The notes below the pieces were generated by a model that was not told the DNA's origin, did not search any database, and was given only the letters and a program-made list of their open reading frames with translations. Position numbers and translations under genes: made by a program. A DNA stretch of 64,000 nt from JAAURB01 sp049647265 (lineage in GTDB: Bacteria; Cyanobacteriota; Cyanobacteriia; Cyanobacteriales; Microcoleaceae), in contig JBARXJ010000017.1 of the NCBI GenBank assembly GCA_049647265.1, forward strand, positions 156,963 to 220,962, written 5' to 3'. Below are positions 18,194 through 26,095 of this stretch, piece by piece; positions within the stretch are counted from its first letter, which is position 1, and every line of letters begins with the position of its first letter.

Positions 18194-19153
18194 TTACCAA
18201 TAAGCAGCCAGTTTCTCATGGACTCTTTTACTCTCCCAATATTGATTATGAGCAATAGCAATTCGATCCGCTACATCGGTATAAATATCTTCAATCATAA
18301 ACGGATTTTGCATCAGCGGTTTAACCGGCCATGAAATAATATCATCCTTATCCCAAAAATTAATCCACCGGGGCCCGGTTAGTTCCTCGCCAAACACGGG
18401 ATGATTTTGATCTAAACCATAATCACTGGGATTTAATTTGTTACCGCTGGCTAAAATTTCAACCACAGCATTACTCCGAAAGGCTAACATCGAAATCGGA
18501 GAGCCAAAAGTAATTAATCGACGAATTCGTAGCTTATTATCTTCTGCTAATCGACGTAGTTTTTTAAAATCTTCCTGGGTCTCCTCATCAATTTCTTCGA
18601 GTTGGATTTCAATAAATTCTTGTTCTTTTAAAACCTCTTGCGGGGCAAATAGATAAAATAGAAAATCAAACGCAACCACCGATCCCGCACTATGTCCGAT
18701 GAGTGTTAAAGAAATCGGTTCTCCTTGTTCTAGCGGTTGTTTAATGCACTGCATAATTTGAGACGCAACGGTAGCCCGGATACTACTTTTGCCATCGCGA
18801 GATGCATAGTAAAACATATCTGAAAACCCCTTAATCATCAAGTTTCGCATCGTAAATAACAGCATACGAAGGGGATTCCAAGTGATATCGCCGGCTTCTT
18901 TAATTTTAGGTAAAAGATCATTAGCAAATTGATCTTGAGCTTCTGCGAGCAGGTGGTTACCTTCCGGATTGCCTTGAGCATCAAAATTCCATCCCCACTC
19001 TACATCACAGCGGCTGGCTTTTTCCCAATTTAAACGGTGAGGAAATGGTGTTTTTACCGCTTGTATACCCTGATGAAGACTATCATAGATATCTTGATGA
19101 TTACGATGATTGTCTTGTGAAACGCCGTGAATATAGATGAGATGTTCGTGCAT
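18194..19153 (-). CDS. alpha/beta hydrolase-fold protein
   Basis: 319 aa from MHEHLIYIHGV; the frame extends to a TTG at 19180 but the ATG gives a natural strand-1 start. LIYIHGVSQ is the usual oxyanion-hole region, and LIGHSAGSVVAFDFL gives the nucleophile elbow with the catalytic serine. A late histidine (IAIAHNQYW) could complete the triad. No signal peptide, so cytoplasmic. An acidic insert (EIDEETQEDFKKLRR) lies in the middle. It resembles lipase/esterase-type proteins of unknown substrate. It abuts the mobile element region. Confidence 0.75.
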   Translation of the reverse strand: MHEHLIYIHGVSQDNHRNHQDIYDSLHQGIQAVKTPFPHRLNWEKASRCDVEWGWNFDAQGNPEGNHLLAEAQDQFANDLLPKIKEAGDITWNPLRMLLFTMRNLMIKGFSDMFYYASRDGKSSIRATVASQIMQCIKQPLEQGEPISLTLIGHSAGSVVAFDFLFYLFAPQEVLKEQEFIEIQLEEIDEETQEDFKKLRRLAEDNKLRIRRLITFGSPISMLAFRSNAVVEILASGNKLNPSDYGLDQNHPVFGEELTGPRWINFWDKDDIISWPVKPLMQNPFMIEDIYTDVADRIAIAHNQYWESKRVHEKLAAYW

Positions 19154-19433
19154 AGTATGAGAATCAGTTACTGATATCAAGAATATTGTTATACTAACTA
19201 GGCTAACTGCAAGATGAAAATTTTGTCAGTCACTTATTTGAGGGACAAAATACAGGCAGAAGCAGTCCGTTTCATTCCTCAATCATTCGTGAGTAATTCT
19301 TCTGGGGAATTGGATTTATCACTTCGTAGGCAATCGGAGCGATAATATGATACCTGAAAAATCGCGGGAGCATGATAGCCCTGTCTTTTAAGACGGGGTG
19401 GAAAGGCGACACGGCAGGTTAAAACCTGCTAGT

Positions 19434-19456
19434 ATATCCAACTTCTGTTAGGATAT
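19434..19456 (+). promoter_or_regulatory. tnpB: hairpin covering the tnpB ribosome binding site
   Basis: ATATCC (19434-19439) pairs with GGATAT (19451-19456). The right arm contains the only Shine-Dalgarno-like bases (AGGAT) before the ATG at 19461. Folding would hide the ribosome site and keep TnpB translation low. This is seen in sequence; the effect is inference. Confidence 0.45.
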
Positions 19457-19460
19457 AAGC

Positions 19461-20609
19461 ATGATTGTATTTGAGTTCAAGGCAAAAGGTAAAGCAAGTC
19501 AATATCAAGCTATTGACGAAGTGATCGCCACGTCTCAATTCATCCGAAATAAGTGTATTCGATATTGGATGGATGATACAGGTGTGAGTAAAGCTGATTT
19601 GAGCAAATATACAAAGGTATTGGCTCGACAGTTTACATTTGCTAAGAACTTAAATGCCATGTCACGTCAAGCTTCTGCTGAAAGAGCGTGGCAGTCCATT
19701 GCACGGTTTTACGATAACTGTAAAAAGAAAGTCAAGGGAAAGAAAGGGTTTCCTAAATTTAAAAAGCATTCTCGCTCAGTCGAGTATAAAACTCAATGCT
19801 GGAAGTTGCTCAGTCCTAAACGAATTCATTTTAAAGAATTTGGGACACTTAAATTGGTCGGAACCTATGATTTGGCTTTCTATCCAATTGAGCTAATCAA
19901 GCGAGTTAGGGTTGTCAGACGTGCCGATGGCTATTACGTTCAGTTCTGCATTAAGATTGACGTGACAGAGGAAATTGAACCTTCTAAACAAGTGATTGGG
20001 TTAGATGTCGGTTTAGAATTTTTCTACACTGACTCTAATGGTAATCATGAAGCAAATCCGAGGTTTTACCGTAAAAATGAGAAAAAACGTTCTCGCCTGA
20101 ATCGGAGATTTTCTCGGACTAAGAAAGGTTCAAACAATAGGGCTAAAGCCAGGAAAAGACTTGCCAAACTTGACCTCAAAATAAGTAGACAACGTATAGA
20201 ACACGCCAAGAGACTGGCGCGTTGCGTAATTCACTCTAACGATGTGATTGTCTATGAAAACTTGCAGGTCAAAAATCTGGTGAAAAACTACAAACTAGCT
20301 AAATCTATTAGCGATGCAGCCTGGTATCAGTTTAGATGTTGGCTAGAATATTTCGGTAAAAAGTTTGGTAAAGTCACTGTTGCTATAGAACCTCATTTCA
20401 CTTCACAAGAATGTTCAAACTGCGGTAAAACAGTTAAGAAATCTTTGTCAACTCGCACTCATAAATGTAGTTGTGGTTGTGAGTTACAACGCGATCATAA
20501 TGCCGCTTTGAACATCCTCAAAAAAGGTCTAGGTACGGTAGGGCATATCGGAACCTTGCTTATATCGCAAAACGCTTCCGGAGAATTAGCCTCTTTGTTG
20601 ACGGGTTAA
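19461..20609 (+). CDS. tnpB: TnpB (OrfB) RNA-guided nuclease
   Basis: 382 aa, full length. The RuvC catalytic residues are all present: Asp182 (IGLDVGL), Glu266 (IVYENLQV) and Asp345 (LQRDHNAAL). A zinc ribbon sits between them (CSNCGK at 318-321, then KCSCGC at 336-340). TnpB proteins use an RNA from the transposon right end to cut DNA next to a short motif and so help the element persist. The gene's 3' end and downstream hairpins would supply that guide RNA. The enzyme looks intact; whether the element is active cannot be told. Confidence 0.93.
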   Translation: MIVFEFKAKGKASQYQAIDEVIATSQFIRNKCIRYWMDDTGVSKADLSKYTKVLARQFTFAKNLNAMSRQASAERAWQSIARFYDNCKKKVKGKKGFPKFKKHSRSVEYKTQCWKLLSPKRIHFKEFGTLKLVGTYDLAFYPIELIKRVRVVRRADGYYVQFCIKIDVTEEIEPSKQVIGLDVGLEFFYTDSNGNHEANPRFYRKNEKKRSRLNRRFSRTKKGSNNRAKARKRLAKLDLKISRQRIEHAKRLARCVIHSNDVIVYENLQVKNLVKNYKLAKSISDAAWYQFRCWLEYFGKKFGKVTVAIEPHFTSQECSNCGKTVKKSLSTRTHKCSCGCELQRDHNAALNILKKGLGTVGHIGTLLISQNASGELASLLTG

Positions 20610-20670
20610 AACCTGTCAATGAAAGCCGACTCGCTGAAAGAAGAATCCTCGTCTTTAAAGAGACGAGGAG

Positions 20671-20799
20671 TGTCAAAACAAAGATGACTTGACAGAAGCG
20701 AATCAATACATTTTGCTTCTCGATAAAAAGGATAGCTTCGATAAAGCGGGGGCTTGTTCGCATCAATTGTATTATATTGTTGAATCGGATAATAAATGA
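20671..20799 (+). pseudogene. coding-like fragment to the right of the IS
   Basis: Right after the IS end the frame reads DDLTEANQYILLLDKKDSF, then AGACSHQLYYIVESDNK and a TGA at 20797-20799. The amino-acid pattern looks like the tail of a real protein rather than random DNA. No start with a ribosome site is seen. It may be the 3' remnant of a gene split by the insertion. Confidence 0.3.
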
Positions 20800-20872
20800 A
20801 CTACACTCCCTATTTTCACTGCATATATGACTTTTAGCATAATTTGATAATTTTTTATTCTTATATTTGTAT

Positions 20873-22885
20873 TCAATCTTCGTACTCTTCGTATTTTTTT
20901 AACTGCTTATCTTGAGTAGATTGAGGATCATTAAGATATTCAATTAGTTCTTCTAAAACAATTAGATCCATTGAATCTCCCAATGTATCACAATTAGACA
21001 TTTTATGGGTTACACCATGATAATCACGTTCATTTAAGTAATCTTCATGCAGAATTGTTGTAATTCGATAGTTTTTTTTCCACTGTTCCCCAGTTTCCCA
21101 AACTACAACTAAGTTGATCTCTTTTGATTTTTTGGTTCCCGTACCTATATCTTCAACTAATCCATCCAAGGAATACTTATATTCTAAAACTTTTGCTTCT
21201 GATTGAAATGGCAATAAATCTTGATACTCAAACTGATCTAAATGTTCTTCTTGAATTCCCAAGGGATTTTTTTCTTGATCATAGATATGAAGCTTATTTT
21301 TATCAATAATTATTCTATAAAGTCCGTCATAATCAGAACGTTCGTTAGTTGCCATAATTTGAATTCCACGAATGACTCCTCCTGCAATCATTTGATTAAA
21401 TAATGCAATAACATCCTGTTCTCGAGACGGTATCGAAGTAATCGCAATCTTTTTTGTGGGAATGAAAAAGTTTTCATTGATTAATTTTAAAGGATGTTCT
21501 TTTTCGTATTCTTCCATCTTCTTTTTCCAATCACTAATTCTTTTTTCTTGAAGTATTGAATCTCTACTTTTTCCAGTTCCAGTAGGTTTCAAGCACCTAT
21601 GATATTTGAATAGAACATCTACTAGGCGCGAAGCAATTTTTTGTGATATCTCAATCAATTGCTTTTTATAATTTTTTCTACCTAAATCCGGAGTATAATT
21701 ATAAAAATGTATTAAAACATAAGCATTATTTTGACGAGTAATATTTTGCCCTAATGGAATTGCAATAGGTTCTCCTTGTGGCATATTATTTGCTGCTAAT
21801 TGAATTCCTCCAGATATAACTTTGTGGCTTATTCTATAATTTAAGTCTTTACTAAAGTTCTTCCAATAATTGACTGACCAAACATATGCACAATAAACAT
21901 ATGGAGTATGTTTATCCAACAATTCTTTTTCTTCTTCATCTAATTTCAGTTTTAAATCTATATGAGAATTAGAAGAATCAAATGACCATTCACCATAAAT
22001 TATTAATTTATTCCGAAATGATTTAGGTAATTCATTAGAGTCTTTATGTTTATCTATTAACTCTTGTCGTTTCTTTTGTATATCTTTATAACAAATAGAT
22101 TGGGACGCTTGAGAAGTTTCATGAATCTTGAGATGAGAAGGACTATTAATTGATTCTTGCGTTAATTTGCCTTTTTTATCAATTACATCCAGAAAAACCT
22201 CTAACTTTTCAGTAGGCTTAATAGCTCCTAACCCTGTTTTAAGTCTTAAAACCTTCAACCATGCACTAGCTTCTGTCATTCCCACCCAATTTAAGTTTTT
22301 TTTATCAAATTTTATACATATGGAAACACCTGTTTCATCAGAATTTAAAATTTGTTCCCTGAAATATTTATCTAACGCTCCTTCTTCATCGGAGATTACT
22401 TGTGGTCTAGACAACAAACCTTCATCATCCTCTACCCAATCTCTAGCATTTTCCATTTTTCCGACAGCATCAAAATCAGAAGTTTTGGTACAGAGTTGAA
22501 TATAATTAAAACCATAAGCTAAATAAGTGGCACCGACTCCTTTGTGTCCACGATTCATTTTAGATTTGAAAGACAAGAAAGGTGTAAGAAATGAGTGGAA
22601 TTGAGAGTTATTTAGACCAATACCATTATCTGTCACTATTAGCAGATTTTTTTTGATATTAATCGTTATCCAAATTTTGGGATGATAAGATAAATCGTTG
22701 CTTTTTATACGCTTTTCTACAGCATCCATTGCATTTTGAATGCTTTCAGAAAAGGGATCATACCAACCTACATAAGAGGTCAAAATACCGTTTATCTGAT
22801 TTTTCTGGACTTTTCTTGTAACCTCATCATCAGCATTAGATTTAGCTTCTAGAGGATCAAATGATGCAAAACTTTGACAGTTCAT
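20873..22885 (-). CDS. GHKL (Hsp90/MORC-like) ATPase, possible defence protein
   Basis: 670 aa, AT-rich compared with its neighbours. The GHKL ATP-binding motifs are intact: ESIQNAMDA (residues 47-55), TDNGIG (85-90) and GHKGVGATY (113-121). This nucleotide-gated clamp is found in Hsp90, MutL, gyrase B and MORC-like proteins. The C-terminal third contains VLEYKYSLDGLVEDI followed by EINLVVVWE, which could be part of a PD-(D/E)XK-like nuclease fold (weak inference). It stands alone between an IS element and a gene remnant, an accessory setting. Related lone GHKL ATPases occur in phage-defence islands, but I cannot assign it to a named system. Confidence 0.75.
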   Translation of the reverse strand: MNCQSFASFDPLEAKSNADDEVTRKVQKNQINGILTSYVGWYDPFSESIQNAMDAVEKRIKSNDLSYHPKIWITINIKKNLLIVTDNGIGLNNSQFHSFLTPFLSFKSKMNRGHKGVGATYLAYGFNYIQLCTKTSDFDAVGKMENARDWVEDDEGLLSRPQVISDEEGALDKYFREQILNSDETGVSICIKFDKKNLNWVGMTEASAWLKVLRLKTGLGAIKPTEKLEVFLDVIDKKGKLTQESINSPSHLKIHETSQASQSICYKDIQKKRQELIDKHKDSNELPKSFRNKLIIYGEWSFDSSNSHIDLKLKLDEEEKELLDKHTPYVYCAYVWSVNYWKNFSKDLNYRISHKVISGGIQLAANNMPQGEPIAIPLGQNITRQNNAYVLIHFYNYTPDLGRKNYKKQLIEISQKIASRLVDVLFKYHRCLKPTGTGKSRDSILQEKRISDWKKKMEEYEKEHPLKLINENFFIPTKKIAITSIPSREQDVIALFNQMIAGGVIRGIQIMATNERSDYDGLYRIIIDKNKLHIYDQEKNPLGIQEEHLDQFEYQDLLPFQSEAKVLEYKYSLDGLVEDIGTGTKKSKEINLVVVWETGEQWKKNYRITTILHEDYLNERDYHGVTHKMSNCDTLGDSMDLIVLEELIEYLNDPQSTQDKQLKKYEEYED

Positions 22886-22989
22886 ATATTTTAGATAAAT
22901 TTTATAATATAAAAGACAAAATTAATAAAAATATTATATCTTATGTAGAACAATATGGAACAGTTCAACCTCTTTGATCCATCACTCAC

Positions 22990-23106
22990 TTAACCGACTA
23001 AACTACCCAAGCTAACAACAGGCAAAGATGAATCATCGGAATCACCAACAGTCTCTAAATGGGGAATTGGATAATATTGAGCAATTCTGACAGTTCTGTG
23101 AAGACT
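22990..23106 (-). pseudogene. C-terminal gene remnant
   Basis: A 38-codon frame reads SLHRTVRIAQYYPIPHLETV and then GDSDDSSLPVVSLGSLVG before TAA at 22990-22992. It is bounded upstream by a stop and has no start codon, but it looks like the end of a real protein. Probably the leftover of a gene lost when the accessory block at 19.4-22.9 kb formed. Confidence 0.35.
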
Positions 23107-23158
23107 TTACTAAAGTGGGGTAAAGTATTGAGAATATTGTGAATGTTGACAAAAATTA

Positions 23159-24112
23159 ATGGCTGGAAGTGAAATAGGGTCAGATATTTGGCTCAGTGAT
23201 TATCTGACTGCGTGGGATGTCTATGCTCATGGGATATCAGAAATCCTAGCTTATCGAAAAACGCCTTACCAGGAAATGTATGTGGTGAATACGGGGAGTT
23301 ATGGTAAAGCATTAGTTTTAGATGGTAAATGGCAGTCCAGTACAGGGGATGAGTTTATCTATCACGAAGCTTTAGTTCATCCGGTGATGATTTTTCACAG
23401 CCAACCTAAAACTGTTTTAATCTTAGGCGGTGGAGAAGGCGCAACCACTCGGGAAGTGTTACGTTGGAGAAGTGTAGAAGAAGTCGTGATGGTGGATATT
23501 GATGGGGAAGTGGTAGAAGCCTGTCGTCAGTATTTACCCGAAATGCATCAAAATTCTTTCGATGACCCGCGAGTGGAGTTAGTGATTGATGATGCGTTAA
23601 ACTACATAGAAGCCACAGAACAACGCTGGGATATTGTGATTTCAGATCTCTCTGAACCCATTGAGTCGGGGCCATCTTTTAAGCTATTTACTAAAGAGTA
23701 TTTTGAGAAAATTCGCAGTATCCTCAAACCCGATGGCTTTTTTGTCATGCAAGCCGGATCGACTTCGATCGCGCAGATGAAGCTTCATGTCCGTCTCGCT
23801 CACACCATGACCACTATTTTTTCACAGACCCATTCCTACAGCAGTCATATTCCCAGTTTTGGCGAACCTTGGGGGTTTGTCATTGCTTCTTCTCAACCCA
23901 TCAACAGTCAACCCGATCCTGACACGGTTGATCGACTGTTAGCTGAGAACACAACCGGGGGTTTACAAATGTTAGATGGAATGGGTTTACTCGGACTCCT
24001 GCAACAACCCGCTCATTTACGGGCTAGTATTGCCGCAGAAACACAAGTCTATACCTTAGCAGAACCGCCTGTAGATTTTGGTCGGGGAATTATCCGTCAC
24101 CAGCCGGGTTAA
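23159..24112 (+). CDS. speE: spermidine synthase family protein
   Basis: 317 aa. The polyamine aminopropyltransferase domain has YQEMYVVNTGSYGKALVLDG, STGDEFIYHEALVHP, ILGGGEGATTREVLRW for the decarboxylated S-adenosylmethionine, and VISDLSEPIE carrying the catalytic aspartate. It adds an aminopropyl group to putrescine or a related polyamine in the cytoplasm. Cyanobacterial members may make other polyamines, so the exact product is open. It stands about 120 bp upstream of tatC. Confidence 0.9.
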   Translation: MAGSEIGSDIWLSDYLTAWDVYAHGISEILAYRKTPYQEMYVVNTGSYGKALVLDGKWQSSTGDEFIYHEALVHPVMIFHSQPKTVLILGGGEGATTREVLRWRSVEEVVMVDIDGEVVEACRQYLPEMHQNSFDDPRVELVIDDALNYIEATEQRWDIVISDLSEPIESGPSFKLFTKEYFEKIRSILKPDGFFVMQAGSTSIAQMKLHVRLAHTMTTIFSQTHSYSSHIPSFGEPWGFVIASSQPINSQPDPDTVDRLLAENTTGGLQMLDGMGLLGLLQQPAHLRASIAAETQVYTLAEPPVDFGRGIIRHQPG

Positions 24113-24231
24113 ATTCACAGTCGTGACTCAGTCGTTGCTCTGAGGACGATACAATAGTTCATATCTTACCTTTAGTTGGTGAGAAACATCTTCTGTTAAC
24201 AGCTATAGCAATTTCATTTAACAATTAAGAT

Positions 24232-25047
24232 ATGACACCTCCTTCTAACTCAGAGAACCCTGAAAACGGTATCAGTTCCTCTACATCAACGGCAACAGAA
24301 ATAGAGAATACACAAAACACCGAAGATGAATATCTCAATCAAATACCGGATGAGGTTGAGATGTCTTTGTTTGATCATCTAGAAGAGATGCGTCAACGTA
24401 TTTTTTATTCCTTAATTGCAGTGGGTTTGGGGATAGTCGGATGTTTTTTAGTCGTTCGACAAATTGTTGAAATTTTAGAAGTTCCCGCGAGAGGGGTTAA
24501 GTTTTTACAATTGGCTCCGGGAGAATACTTTTTTGTGTCTTTAAAAGTTGCAGGATACAGTGGTTTACTCCTGGCTAGTCCTTTTATTTTATATCAAATT
24601 ACTCAATTTGTTTTACCGGGATTAACCCGCAAAGAACGGCGACTTTTAGGGCCGATTTTTATCGGTTCAACTGTTTTATTTGGTTTAGGATTAGTTTTTG
24701 CTTATTTTGCCCTCATTCCCGCCGCTTTGAAGTTTTTTGTTAGTTATGGCGCGGATGTGGTTGAACAGTTATGGTCAATTGAACGATATTTTGAGTTTGT
24801 TTTGTTGTTGTTATTTAGTACAGCCTTAGCGTTTCAAATTCCTGTTGTACAAGCTTTATTGGGTAGTTTAAAGATTGTTTCTTCTCAGCAAATGTTATCC
24901 GGATGGCGTTATGTGGTAGTCGGGGCTGCCGTATTGGGTGCGGTTTTAACCCCCTCTACCGATCCTTTAACTCAGAGTTTATTAGGTGGTGCTGTTGCCA
25001 GCTTATATTTTGGAGGAATTGGGTTAGTGAAGTTATTAGGCAACTGA
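24232..25047 (+). CDS. tatC: Sec-independent protein translocase TatC
   Basis: 271 aa. After a polar, disordered N-terminal extension of about 45 residues comes the conserved MSLFDHLEEMRQRI and six membrane helices, with PFILYQITQFVLPGL and FAYFALIPAALKFF in the expected places. TatC recognises twin-arginine signal peptides and, with TatA, moves folded proteins across thylakoid and plasma membranes. tatA lies separately at 53577. Identification is certain. Confidence 0.95.
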   Translation: MTPPSNSENPENGISSSTSTATEIENTQNTEDEYLNQIPDEVEMSLFDHLEEMRQRIFYSLIAVGLGIVGCFLVVRQIVEILEVPARGVKFLQLAPGEYFFVSLKVAGYSGLLLASPFILYQITQFVLPGLTRKERRLLGPIFIGSTVLFGLGLVFAYFALIPAALKFFVSYGADVVEQLWSIERYFEFVLLLLFSTALAFQIPVVQALLGSLKIVSSQQMLSGWRYVVVGAAVLGAVLTPSTDPLTQSLLGGAVASLYFGGIGLVKLLGN

Positions 25048-25278
25048 TGACTATCAGATTATACTTTGCGCTCGCATGATTTTGCTGTATCCGACAGCCA
25101 TATAATCTCATGGGATATTGTGGTTTTAAACTCAATTTTTTGCTCAGAAAATATCAGATTTAAAGCAAAATCTATAGTATAATTTAATCCTTGATTTCCC
25201 TATAACTTTGCTAAACTTATCATTTGATTGATTATATTGCAAAGCTAAATCGGTACAAGCAGTTATAGTAAAAAAATT

Positions 25279-25893
25279 ATGACAGACTCAGATAACCCCA
25301 ATAACTCTAATGATTCTGTTCAAATTCGCCAGCTTTTAGAGCGAGTTGAACAACTCGAAAATCAACTCAATCAAGTTTTATCTCTCTCAGAACGAATCGA
25401 TGCAGTAGAATCAGATATATCCTTAGTTCCAGATGTTCAGCGTTACGATAAACTCCGGCAATGTTTAGCAGAAGAACAATGGTATTATGCTGATATGGAA
25501 ACCATTCAACTCATTATTACAATTGCCGGACATACAGAATTAGAAGAATTAACACCTGAAGAAATTGCTATTTTTCCCTGTGGTGCATTACGAGTCATTG
25601 ATAATTTATGGTCAAAATATAGTCAAGGAAAATTTGGTTTTAGTACTCAATTAAAGATTTATAAAGAAGTCGGCGGAGACTTAGAAACCACCCTCGAACA
25701 AAATCAACAAATCGTTGAAAAATGGGGAAAAGAAGTAGGATGGAGAGATGATAAACGATGGCTAAAATGTAGTCAGTTAGACTTTAGCTTGAATGCGCCT
25801 ATGGGTTGTCATCCCTCTCAATGGTGGAATTCTCCCTTTGGTTCAAAAATGACTAACTATTTTCTAGCGCGTTTAATTCGCTGTGGGTTATAA
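25279..25893 (+). CDS. GUN4 domain protein with N-terminal coiled coil
   Basis: 204 aa. Residues about 10-45 are a leucine-rich coiled coil (IRQLLERVEQLENQLNQVLSL). The rest is a GUN4 domain: YDKLRQCLAEEQWYYADMET, FPCGALRVIDNLWSKYSQGKFGFS, and a C-terminal WWNSPFGSKMTNYFLARL. GUN4 domains bind porphyrins. The true Gun4 stimulates Mg-chelatase in chlorophyll synthesis. This copy, with a coiled coil in place of the usual N-terminal helical bundle, may be a paralogue rather than Gun4 itself. Confidence 0.9.
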   Translation: MTDSDNPNNSNDSVQIRQLLERVEQLENQLNQVLSLSERIDAVESDISLVPDVQRYDKLRQCLAEEQWYYADMETIQLIITIAGHTELEELTPEEIAIFPCGALRVIDNLWSKYSQGKFGFSTQLKIYKEVGGDLETTLEQNQQIVEKWGKEVGWRDDKRWLKCSQLDFSLNAPMGCHPSQWWNSPFGSKMTNYFLARLIRCGL

Positions 25894-26095
25894 ATCCCTA
25901 ACCCCTCTTCCTCTTAATTTCTTATCAGATTTAGAGAGATTGGAGGGGTTTCAATCACCAACAATACAGTCATACCAGTACAAGATTAACAACACCACAG
26001 CAACAAGGGTAGGGGGAGAAAGAATCACCAACTATTTCTATGGGACTAACACTTACATCCCGTGCGCGATCGCCCGCGTGCGAGTGCCTATGTCG

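Larger units (their letters stand above)
19376..20676 (+). mobile_element. IS200/IS605-type element carrying only tnpB
   Basis: Boundaries are approximate. The left end has a hairpin CCCTGTCTT/AAGACGGGG (19379-19398) and GCAGGTT-AA-AACCTGC (19414-19429). The right end has a matching GGGTTAAAACC hairpin at the tnpB stop and CCTCGTCT/AGACGAGG (20647-20668), followed by GTGTCAA. Subterminal hairpins rather than inverted repeats are the mark of this family. No tnpA is present, so movement would need a TnpA supplied in trans. Confidence 0.65.
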
